Shown piece by piece: positions 10,124-19,764 of a stretch of DNA of 32,873 nucleotides (position 1 is the first letter of the stretch; each line of letters begins with the position of its first letter). Both the position numbers and the translations under genes were made by a program. A model generated the notes under the pieces. It saw nothing but the letters and a program-made list of their open reading frames with translations. It ran no database searches and had not been told where the DNA came from. Location: contig JAFREE010000211.1 in NCBI GenBank assembly GCA_019400425.1, positions 1 to 32,873 of the forward strand, written 5' to 3'. The stretch is from Hymenochaete sp. R1. Its lineage: Eukaryota; Basidiomycota; Agaricomycetes; Hymenochaetales; Hymenochaetaceae.

Positions 10124-10721
10124 TCACCAGCGCTGGTTCATGGAAACCTCTCCGCCCTGAGGTCTGCCGCGCTTCATACCGCGTGTCCTCTCCCTAAAAA
10201 AATTCTCCGCACCAAGGGCTCTCAACAAAGCATGGAATGCGTCTTCCTCACTTTCTCCCTCCGCTAACGGAGGTCAGATCCAACTTTCTAATGATACAAG
10301 AACACGAGTCACTTACCTGTTCGATACCCGTCTCCACAATAAACTATGGAACGGCATCATGATTGTGATTAACAGGACATTCAATCTCAGGCTCAACGCA
10401 AGAAATACCGCTGAAAAGCGGCGTACCTTTCAGATAAAAACGTCTGGGTCCAAGCTCGTGTTTCTCAACCGTCCAGTCGCCACCATATGTCTCCTTGAGA
10501 TCTTGTGTGAAGACAAGTCAGCCAGACTTAGATTTCAATAGAGACGATTACGTAGCGACTCCAGGTAAGTGCCATAGGTCAACAGTCTTTCGGTATCGGT
10601 ATGATGACAGGAAGTGTGTGTGAGCTGGAAGAAATGCAAAAAGACACTTACATTTCTGGAGATTCTCGTAAGTATTTTCATACACAACAGCATCAGTGTT
10701 CGTTTCCATCTGTGTATCCAT
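10124..10721 (-). pseudogene. Unrecognised small gene with an internal TAG
   Basis: From ATG at 10721 the first exon (10721-10652) ends in GTAAGT. Joining to 10501 across 150 nt (acceptor CACAAG) keeps phase and gives ENLQKYLKETYGGDW, then WTVEKHELGPRRFYLKG and further coherent protein, until TAG at 10346-10344. The frame then reads FIVETGIEQ into another GTAAGT. Joining to EDAFHALLRALGAENFF through a GAG acceptor ends naturally at TGA 10126-10124. Either a 75-residue protein with a 3' UTR intron is real, or a gene of about 128 residues has one nonsense change. A TATA-like TTTATAAG sits near 10840. No family recognised. Confidence 0.4.
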
Positions 10722-12584
10722 CACACCGAATGACAAGGTTCTGAAAGTCTAGTAAGAGTTCTTTTGCTTAAGCGAGTGAGAAGGTGTGAGAAGGGAGTCA
10801 AGATGTAGGACCCTTGTCAGTCGAACAGAACATTCTTATAAACGGATCCCAGAGGAGACGCAAAGGACGGTTTAAGTAAGCCCCATCTGAATGTCACGTT
10901 CCGCAAAGTCGACGGCTAGTGTGAGGGCATTGTAAAGACGAGCAGAAGGGCAAAGTCGAGAACGACAGAGAAAGATGAAAGAGATGAGCGAAAAGACTGT
11001 TCGGCTTGGCCTAGGGAGAGTTCGGTTTCAAACGCAGTCTGAAGGCTCCAAGGTCGACAAGGGTAATCTTGAACATTTGGACCTTGCTGAAGGCATCAAG
11101 CAAGAAAACGTTAGCTCTACTTGAGGGCGTGCCACAGAATCTTGTTCCGGATGAGTGGTTTGCAGTCGCTTCGAGAGGATACCAAGCGCAGAGTTGAAGC
11201 GAGAAAAAAGTTTCGACGGTGGTACGACGTTTAATTCTCTTCACGCCGCCTTCTTCATCGACATCTAGAATCGCCTTTGCCAGAGCCAGTCGGAGTCTAG
11301 TCCAGTACATGAACGAAAAAGATTCTGTAAAAAGCGAGGGCGACTGTCGGTACGCTTTCATGATCCCGAGTTGGTACGTCAATGACGTTGACCTTACTTT
11401 AGCTCGACTTTGCTCGTATCCAATTGAGCATAGTTTCAGATCGTGAATTAACAAATACGCAATCAAGGCACGTACAGACGTCAATATTCATGTTGTGAGC
11501 TTTTTTTTGAACCCCAATTCTCTCAGGTGTTGCAGTATCTAGCTGCAAAGGAAGGAAGCCGTATCAGCGAATAGCGAAGGTATAGCGATCAATATAAGAT
11601 TATTTTGAGACTCACAACTTGATCGACCGAGGCATTTGCATCAGATGGAGATCTCGAGGTCTAGATTCACACATACCGCTCGGGGATGGGCTAGGAAAGT
11701 CAGGAACCGTCATGCCGGTTCGGAAGAAAACGAGGCAAGACTTTGACGCTTTTGATGTGCGCCCCGCGATGTGAAGGGAAGCGAGCTGACGAGCTTTTAA
11801 AGCATGCCCGAACTTACAGACTGTTACAGTTCCGGGGATGGCGTGAAGATGGCATCCAAGATAGTATTAAAAGTATAAAATCCTCTACGCCCTAGAAAGT
11901 TGTGAGCTTGTTTACAAGCAGGTTGATTAGAGCTAGAAAGATACATTTGAGTGCTTACCGCACTGACCCCAAGACTTTTATATTGAAATGATGTTGCCGC
12001 TCTAGTTTTCATTAAAGCTGGGGCTGACAGCGGACAGAGACGTTGTTGCCGTTGCGAGGGCGACCGAGGGGGTGTTTGTCGCAACTATTCCGGTGCAGAT
12101 CCTAAACCTTAAGCTTGGCATGAGCTTGCATCTCTGATAAGCCCGAGCTTAGAAGAATGACAGAGAAAAGTGAGTTGTGTGAGCGTGTCTGAGCTGGCGA
12201 AAGCTTTCGGAGAACATCCGTTTTGGGGAAGCCGAGCGATGTCAGACGAGCGGTAGGAGTAGTAGCTGGACGGTGGGCGTGTGTGGCTGGTGATGATGGA
12301 TGGGCCAGTAATTTATTGCAGTGCCTGACGCGGCAAGGCCACCCAGTAGCGTCAGAGAATGAAGAGTTGAATTCGCCGTGACACGACCACCTTCTCAATG
12401 AATGAATCTCCATGGTCGAGGCAGGAAGATTCACGTAGAAAAGTGCATCAATTCTGTTTGATATCTTGAGAAAAACCGAAAAGTTTGTTGTCAGTTGCGT
12501 GGGCGTTCAAGTTGATGGAGGAGAGAGTCACGACCCGCGTGCCGCGGGAAAGAATCGAATCTTGCGGGCGCAGAACGCCGGGTC
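10722..12584. other. Intergenic, weak ORFs only
   Basis: The longest open frame is 157 codons on the minus strand (11484-11011). Its composition is mixed, it has no recognised domain, and there is no clear promoter or splice context. Shorter minus frames at 12102-12434 and 11824-12084 are no better supported. I see no tRNA, transposase or reverse-transcriptase motif. Confidence 0.3.
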
Positions 12585-12608
12585 ACAGATAAGTCACGCG
12601 TTATCTGT
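12585..12608. promoter_or_regulatory. Inverted pair of GATA elements
   Basis: ACAGATAA and TTATCTGT form perfect 8-bp inverted arms around an 8-bp spacer (GTCACGCG), 322 bp upstream of the AA14 LPMO start. HGATAR is the core bound by fungal GATA factors, including the nitrogen regulators AreA/NIT2 in ascomycetes. Function here is inferred. Confidence 0.4.
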
Positions 12609-12929
12609 CACGCCAATAAATGACGAAAATGGAATCAAAATAAACACTTGAATACGCTCATCGACCAGCCTCATCTCCTCCTTTCCCTCTTACCTCCATC
12701 ATCTCCCCGTTCCTCTCACCCTCCTTCCACCCCTCTCGACGTGTCTGGACGCCATCTTGCCCTCCCACTCTCCTTACAACAAAGCCGCTCTTTTTGCACC
12801 TGTCTGTCTCTCTTGCGCCCAACTACTCCCAGCTCCAGTCACTACACGTCCGGACACCGCTCTCCACATATCACCGACAACAATCACGACAATCTGCAAG
12901 TTTTTTTCTCTCGTAAAAGTACTTTCGAG

Positions 12930-14569
12930 ATGAAGTCTATGTTCTTGTCCGCTATCCTCGCTGGCTCCGTTTCACTGGTTGCTGGTCATGCCAGTGAGTA
13001 GGCTTTCTTTTAAATTTGGCTACGAGTACCTTCCTCTGTCTTCTCGCCTTATCTTACTGATGAAGTCACCCTTCTAACATTCTTTGCAACTTTTCATTAC
13101 TTTGGAACTAATCATTTCCCTTCTCAATAGCATTATGGAGCGAGGCTATGTGGGGATTCAATGTCACTGGTGATACGTTCGACTATGACAACAGACCCGT
13201 CGTCCCCCTTATGCACATGTCCTTCGAACAATGGTGGTTTGTGAGTCTTTTGTAAAATATATCATTTTTTCAAAGTCGCTCAACGCGTACGTGACAGCAC
13301 AACCATTTGGCTTACCCTCCTGAGGACGGCAAGTTCCTTGAGCTACCTGCGGGAGGAACTCTAAACTCTGAAATTTCCTGCGATAAGGGTGCAACTTCTA
13401 TGTTTTCCTCGTCCCCCGGCGGTGATGTCCAGGATGGAAACAACCCTTGTCCTGGCTCGCCTACGATTGCTTTCCACGCTAACAATGAGGCGGATGTGCG
13501 GGGCTGCGCCCTTGGCATCACCTACAACTCCGATGTCAACAGTGTCAAACCCGAAGATTTCACGATCTTCACGGCGAACCATACCTGCGTCTGGAACCGG
13601 TTCACTGATTTCCAGATCCCAGCTGACATGCCAGAGTGTCCCGAGGGTGGGTGCATTTGCTCGTTCAACTGGATCCATGCCCCCGACTCCGGTTCCATGC
13701 AAATTTTCATGAACGGCTACCGCTGTCAGGTGACTGGTTCTTCGTCGTCCCGCAAAGTCGCGACACCTCGTCTCGCGCGTCGCTGCAATGGCGGTATTTT
13801 CGATGACAACAACCCCGCCGCGCCCTGGAACTGCACGTATGGTGCCAAGCAGGCTTTCTATTGGCTCCAGAACGAAGGAAACACTTTCTTCGAGGGAACG
13901 TTCTCCCCACCGTTCTACAACGACCTCTACAACTTCGTTGATGGCGCACAGGACGACATCTTCGAGGACAGCCAAATTCCCGCGTTTGACGAGTCCGGCA
14001 TCCAGACGGGTTTCACGACGCTCGGTGGAAACGCGGCCACAACGGCTAACATCGTACTGCCGACGGTGAGCAGTGGATGGCCCACCACTGTCAGCTTGGC
14101 AGTCGGTGCGGCTGCCACTGGTGAATCTGGCTCAGGATCGGAGTCCCCTGCGGCGAGCTCTTCGAGTTCTGATGCAACACCGACGGGGTCAGCGTCGAGT
14201 GCTGGCGGTGAAGGTACGAGCGAGGTTGCGTCCGCATCCAGCTCAGCCCCTTCAGGCGCCATTGCAGCTGCCAACGCAGTGTCAACCGAATCTTCCGCTT
14301 CCGCTTCTACCTCTTCGTCTGCGGCTCAAGCTTCGTCTACGGCCACGTCGCAATGGTGTGTCCCTTGTTTTCTAATTCAGATTTATCCCTCAATACTGAT
14401 CATTTCTGTTTAATTTTTACATGTCAAATACAGCCGAGTCAAACCAAACGGCACAGCCAAACGCAGCACGGGGACAAAACGAAGCCCACAGCGCGCCTTT
14501 GGAGCACACAAGCGTCTCGCGCAGCGTCATTCGCACGATCTGTTCGTCGAGGGTCACTTAATCGTGTGA
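12930..14569 (+). CDS. Secreted AA14-type lytic polysaccharide monooxygenase
   Basis: Copper oxidase family known for attacking xylan bound to cellulose. Exons 12930-12993, 13131-13240, 13298-14355 and 14434-14569 give 455 residues. A 19-residue signal peptide ends so that the mature protein starts with His20 ([16 protein letters not shown]), as LPMOs require. Family landmarks: [68 protein letters not shown] and [19 protein letters not shown]. His118 is mature residue 99, the expected second copper ligand. Residue 195 (mature 176) is Phe in MQIFMNG, where AA14 has Tyr. A Ser/Ala/Thr-rich linker (about 323-410) leads to Cys411 and a basic tail with three Lys-Arg pairs. The leader is CT-rich, typical of highly expressed fungal genes. 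The start is the first ATG that gives a signal peptide. Confidence 0.93.
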
Positions 14570-15702
14570 ACGAACGAAGGCTTGAATGATCAGATGAGGT
14601 GCTTGTTTCGCTGTGCGACGCACCCCTTGTCTTGATGTAAGCAACTTTTCTGAGTGTATTTGGAAGGGAGAATCCCGGATATATTGTCTTTCATTCCTTT
14701 TGGTCAGCTCGTCGGCTTTATTTCTAAAGTTATTTCACCTTTCTGTTGTGTTTTGTACTCTCATCTCTTACTCTGGTCTGTCGCGCTTTTTCCTTCCTTA
14801 GTTTTCTTGCTCTTCCTCTCTATAATGCATTGCTATCAATATACCATCCACGTCTCTGCCCCCTTCTTGAAAAGTTGCTTGTGCCTTCCTTGCGCGTGCT
14901 ATTGCACTAGGCTTATTTGAACCCCAAACACATTCAAGTTCCTTTTTTAAATCCACCCCTTCAAATTCTGCGCTCATCGTATGGAATAAATTACGAAAGA
15001 CTGACGTTGTTTCACAGATCCCTGCGCCTTCATTCAGTATTCATGGTACCACCGTCGGTCCCGGTCTCGATATCGGCTTGGCCGGGTACACAGCTGTTCA
15101 CTCAAACCATTCCAACAAAAGGAGGAGTGTGGAATGTTTCCTTTTTCTTTCTCTTTTCTTCTCAATTTACGTTTCTGTGTTTTTCGTAAGTACCAACCTG
15201 ACGCCCTACAAACGTTCGACTTTTGATGTCCATACCGTCCATTGCCCGTTCTCCTCTCCTCTTTTTCATTTCATTTCATGAACACCCCATCCCAATATTC
15301 CCTCTGTGCTGTGCGCATACCCCCTTTTTTCATTACCATCATCTTTGTCTTATATCCGCTGTTGTTTGACCATCTTGTCTCCCTCTCTTTCCGCGGTCTG
15401 AGATCGCACCAGAAAATTATCCAAACTTCAGAAACGTGTGTCTCTACGTTCGCACTTGCATGTGGGATCGGATACTTGTCAAATGTCCGTATAGTGGAAC
15501 ACCATACACAAGTCCGCTTGGAGTTTATCTCTTGGTTTTTCGATGTCGCCCTTTGCGAATCTCGACGTAACTCAACTTGGCTCGGCTCGACAAGACTGGC
15601 CTTCATATCTGCTTGGCTCTCTGGAGACTCAGGGAATGTTCACACTAAACGAGAACTCAGGTCTCGTCTATCGATTTTCGCCTGGCGTTTTGACACTGGC
15701 TC

Positions 15703-15710
15703 CTATATAA
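15703..15710 (+). promoter_or_regulatory. Orphan TATA box
   Basis: TATATAAA in the context CTCCTATATAAAGGG. The downstream 320 bp hold no convincing plus-strand gene before the cyanase 3' end, so it could drive a non-coding or antisense RNA, or be left from a lost gene. Confidence 0.35.
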
Positions 15711-15797
15711 AGGGAAAACACTTTTCATTCGCCGAATCGTAGCACGTATCATACGCAATTCGGTTGTCTCAATCAAAACTTTACTAACAGACTCCGC

Positions 15798-15823
15798 AAG
15801 TTATCACCGTAAGTTATCACCGT
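15798..15823 (+). repeat. 13-bp tandem duplication
   Basis: AAGTTATCACCGT occurs twice head to tail, about 90 bp downstream of the orphan TATA box. Each copy contains TTATC, the reverse of a GATAA core. Confidence 0.8.
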
Positions 15824-16032
15824 ATCCAGAATCTTCACGATACCTCCCTTTCCTCCCAATTAGGAGTCTCTTGACAATCAAAGGTACATTTGAAAGGTAA
15901 CAGCAAAAGCTACGAATGTATATCAGACTATATACATGTCGGAGCTCCGGTGCAATATTTGATTAATTGTATATGATGAATAGACCATCTTGAGGTTTCG
16001 GGCTACAACACGTCCTCTCGAAGCGAAATGGA

Positions 16033-16836
16033 TCACCATGTCGAGTACGGTAAGAACTTCCCACTAGAAATTCGAAGAACAGATCAGCAATCCAGAAACA
16101 AAAGAAAGCAAAGCCAAAGAAAATCAAAAAAAAAAGATTGAGACAACAAACGCACTCAAACGTCAAAACAACCCTATCGCCCGCCGGGTCCTCCTTCCTA
16201 CCCACCGTCACAGAGCAATTAATCATCGACATGATCCCATCCCCAAACTTCTCATGAATAACCTGCTTGATCGGGTGTCCGTACACCATCACGCCCTCGT
16301 AGAGCCTGTAAACCACCGGGTCGGTCGGGATGCTCGGGCCGAGGCTGCGGTTTGGCCACCAGTGGGGGCCTAGGCTGGCTTCGAGGTGGGGGGCGGGGAT
16401 GTCGAGGACTTGGGAGAGTTTGGATAGGTGGTCTGGGGTGAACTTTGCCTGGGAGGTGTATGCGTGTGTGAGTAAGAGTCCCATCGTGTTTTCGAGGGAA
16501 GGTGCAGTGATAATGGGTAAGTAATTGGGCACGAACCTGGCCATAGAATGCAGACGCAACCCAGACTTCGTCTTTTCCGAGTTCCTTGCCAAGCTGATCG
16601 AAAGTAAGACCTACGATGCAAACGATTAGCTTGTGTCAGAAATGAAATGGCCTGAAGACGAGGACTGACTGACCCTTCCTGGCCTTTGCCTCCGCAAGCT
16701 GGGTGTAGATAGGTGGGAGTGCCGCAAATGGCGAGTTCCCCGTGGAGGATACTTGCTACATAGAGGTCGTTAGTATCTTTCTTTGGAGGAATATCAAGTC
16801 AAAGACAGGAGCGGAACTCACAGCGTTCTGAGACAT
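16033..16836 (-). CDS. cynS: Cyanase (cyanate hydratase)
   Basis: Converts cyanate plus bicarbonate to ammonia and CO2 (via carbamate), detoxifying cyanate and releasing nitrogen. Exons on the minus strand: 16836-16822, 16755-16674, 16610-16537, 16448-16156 and 16063-16033, giving 164 residues, the normal length. The N-terminal helical domain includes QLAEAKARKGLTFDQLGKEL. The C-terminal catalytic domain includes IPTDPVVYRLYEGVMVYG and EKFGDGIMSMINC and ends GKFLPYSTW. Arg105, Glu108 and Ser131 match E. coli Arg96, Glu99 and Ser122 at a constant offset of nine. The first exon is only 15 nt. Donors include GTCAGT, GTTCGT and GTGCGT besides GTGAGT. A TATATAAA box lies about 83 bp upstream of the ATG. 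The decameric fold is known for the family. Confidence 0.96.
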
Positions 16837-16918
16837 GTCGTTTACGAAGTTACAATCAGGCGAGTCGAGTTCGGGAGTGAATGGGACGATGCGCGAGTTA
16901 CTGTGTACCGTCGAGAGG

Positions 16919-16926
16919 TTTATATA
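16919..16926 (-). promoter_or_regulatory. TATA box of cyanase
   Basis: TATATAAA on the minus strand, 83 bp upstream of the cyanase ATG at 16836. Position and sequence fit a core promoter. Confidence 0.6.
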
Positions 16927-17484
16927 GTATTCTCACAGGAATAAATAAGCTTCTTTCGACGGTCTACCAATAGAAAGAGCACCCAAGGTCGGGTCGGGAG
17001 AGTGCTCAGGCTCAGGGCCCCATGAGCTACGTATTCACTTGAGCAACCCCATGACTTCACACGCGCGTTCCGTTCGTTCACATGTACATGTTCTCCGCTC
17101 CCCCTGCCTTGCTCTAAAGTTTGGAGTCGTATCCCGGGATTATCTTCAACGCAAAAGACAACGCCGGAGTGGCCGATGGGTCCGAAGGCGGGCATGGATG
17201 GACATTATTAGCTGTGAGTCTGGATGGAAACAAAGGGAGGAAACGGGATGAGACTAGGTGAATCATAGTAAAGAAGATATGGATGGATTCGTTGAGTATA
17301 GATACACACATACACGCTTGCAATGTTACTGGAATTCACCCTCGTCCATTCGACTCGACTCGATAGCCACCCACTGCACCGTACCGTACCATCCGAACCA
17401 AGCATCCGTTCCAGCACTCCCCACGGATCCCGACAAGTCCCATCACCCCATTCCGAGAAACCCAATCATGACCCCACCCTCGCA

Positions 17485-18300
17485 CTACTTCTCCCCACCC
17501 ATCCCCGCCCCAGCCTCCCTCTCGATCTCCTCCCTCGTCTTCCACACATCCTTCGTCGCGCGCATCAGCTCATAAAGCTGACCCAGCTGCTCATCCGACA
17601 TCTTCTCAAACACCGTTCTGTCGAGCGGACGCCCCGCCCACGCCCATCTGTCCTCCATCTCCGTCTCCAACTCCGAGTCTTCCGGTGGTGCCGATGATGA
17701 CGCTGCTGCTGCTGAATGTGATGACGATGATGATGTCGTGGAACGTGCCGAGGGATTAGGCTTCGGGAGCTCGTCGAGGTACATTTTCCATTGGGACAGA
17801 AAGCCGATGATGTGGAGTGGGTTGTCGATGGATCGGTGACGTCGAAATTCTGATGCGTGGGTTGCATTTGCATTTGCAATGAGACATTGAGTTGTAAACG
17901 GGTGAAGGTAAAACAAAAAGGTCTTCGTCAGGAATGACGAAAACGAAACGAAAGCGAACGACCGAGATAGATAACAGACAATAGATAATACCAAGCAATC
18001 ACTGATAGCGGTAGCACGTACCAGCTTTCACGTAGTCATCCCCAAGCATCCTCATCTCCCTCGGTAAGCCCCGATGCGCCCTCAAAATACCCCGGAACAG
18101 TCTGCACGTACACCCCATCATTGAGTGAGCCATCCTTTCCGTACAAAAACCAAAAAAAAAAAAACAAGGAAGGAAAAGGACGAGCAGGTGAGAGAAAGGA
18201 CGAACGGTATGGGTGGTAAGAGCGTTGCGCTTGCCTCGCGCAGGTTGAGCGGCTTCGTGGACACGGACTGGGCGAGAGAGCGGGTTAGGGTGGGATACAT
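17485..18300 (-). CDS. SDHAF3: Succinate dehydrogenase assembly factor 3 (ACN9 family)
   Basis: A mitochondrial matrix LYR-motif protein that helps mature the iron-sulfur subunit of complex II. Exons 18300-18206, 18101-18022 and 17849-17485 give 179 residues. The N-terminus [20 protein letters not shown] is basic and hydroxylated, as a mitochondrial presequence should be. The core runs through [32 protein letters not shown] and [20 protein letters not shown], then [16 protein letters not shown]. The LYR triplet appears as LFR (residues 33-35). A Ser/Ala/Glu-rich insert of about 50 residues separates the two conserved blocks and is longer than in typical members. The first intron uses GTTCGT as donor, the same hexamer as a cyanase intron; the second intron is long (172 nt). 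Start chosen because it supplies the presequence in phase. Confidence 0.9.
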
Positions 18301-18675
18301 TTTTTTCTGCTCGTCGTTTCTAAGCTCAAAGCTGCACGCTGTTCAGATGTTCGTGGAAATGGGAAAAGTCGGTCAGAGGGCTAGGTGGGGAGGGGAGAGG
18401 ATGGGTCGCGGTTGCGGTTGCGGAGGTAGACTGGTATTCAATTGAGGTGGAAGTCGTCAATGCCAGACGCGACTCGGACTTAAGAATTTCCCGCAGCTGC
18501 AACGACTCAAGAAAGGAAACTCCGAGAACTTCGGACGTCCGAACCCAAGTCTATCTTTCATCCTCTCGAGTTCTAACACTGCGCAACGTACGGACACTGG
18601 TCGCGAACGTGCTAGCGCTACTGCAGGCGCCGATGTCAGCATAATTGTAGTTTACTACGAAGACAACCGTTCATT

Positions 18676-18856
18676 TCAATTATCGCGTCTCACTGTTTGT
18701 CGTAAATACCAAAGCCCCGCCCCGCCCAGCACCACCAACTCACTCAACCCCCAAATCACGAGAGTAAGCACACCGAACAACAGGGCATCAAGCTTGACGA
18801 ACGCGTACGACGACTCAAGGAAAGAACAGAAAAGAATGGGGTAGATAAAGAAGCGC
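18676..18856 (-). CDS. Possible last exon of a small membrane protein
   Basis: An open minus-strand frame contains two hydrophobic stretches (around FFIYPILFCSF and LLFGVLTLVIWGLSELVVLG) and ends LRQTVRRDN. It has no ATG; a TGA lies immediately upstream in frame, so any gene needs a splice acceptor at about 18857. I could not assemble the earlier exons or recognise the family. It may be chance. Confidence 0.25.
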
Positions 18857-18859
18857 ACT

Positions 18860-19764
18860 CAGGCTAAGAGACCGACGAAGTTGAGTCGAGTTGAAGACAA
18901 GAGCTATCGCGACACGACACATGACGAACGTATGGATAGCACGGATAGTACGGAATACCACTGGTACTACTGTAGTAGAATTAGCGAGCGAAGCGTGGAA
19001 GTCGAGAAAAGAGAACGAGGACGAGAACGAGAACGAGAGAGAAAAAAACGTGTCTGTACGAGTAAATTTAAACCGGGAGGGGGGGAGGGGGGGGGGTGAG
19101 ATGGACACGAGATCGCGAAGAAGAATATACCAGGGAGGCGTCGAAGCCAAAACACAAGCATCCGTTCGGAACGTCAAACGTCAAACATCAAACGACAAAA
19201 AAAAGGAAGAAGACAGATATCGCGACATACCAAAAAAGAAAAAGAAAAAGATCATAATAAAGTACTCGAAGTAAGTGAGGCAAAAAACCGCCAAAAAAGA
19301 AAAAAAAATAGAGGGAAAAAGAGGGGGAAAAAAAGAAGGAAACAGGAAGCTACCGAGTCGTTAACGAAATGCCAGGGGGGAGGGGGAGGGCCGCACACCC
19401 AAAATCGAACCACAAGGCATGTATACGGTATGGTATGGTATGTACGAAATGAAATCAAAAATAAAATATGGTATCGGGCTTCCAGGGATACTAAAAGTAA
19501 AAGTTAAAGGTAAAGCTCAAAGACAGGAGACCAAACCTTGAAGCCCTCGTACGCCCCCCCCCCCCCACTGGACTGGACCCATCAGACCAGTCTTCCCGTA
19601 CCCCGTACCCCGACCCCGGAGTCTCGAGCGCTACTGTAGAGATGGGGGTGTACCAGGACCTCACGATTGTCTGCGCCTTTCTTTCTTCTTTTTACAACCG
19701 AACGAACGAACGAACGAAATCGAGCCCGTCCTCCCTGGAGACCCGACCCGGACAGACGCCCCAT
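18860..19764. other. Low-complexity spacer and antiporter 3' flank
   Basis: Contains an A/G-rich tract near 19010-19100, long G runs at about 19078-19096, a C run at about 19554-19566, five CGAA units at 19699-19718 and three GGTAT units near 19426. No coding signal found. Confidence 0.5.
19172..19191 (+). repeat. 20-bp direct repeat, copy 1
   Basis: Begins CGTCAAACGTC and is identical over 20 bp to 21300-21319, which lies inside the antiporter's longest intron. It contains an internal CGTCAAA duplication. Confidence 0.7.

Larger units (their letters stand above)
14570..16032. other. Intergenic with a possible orphan promoter
   Basis: Starts with the T-rich 3' flank of the AA14 gene. Several 60-165 codon frames on both strands have no domain resemblance. 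A clear TATA box at 15703-15710 faces the 3' end of the convergent cyanase gene, but no convincing ORF follows it. Confidence 0.4.
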
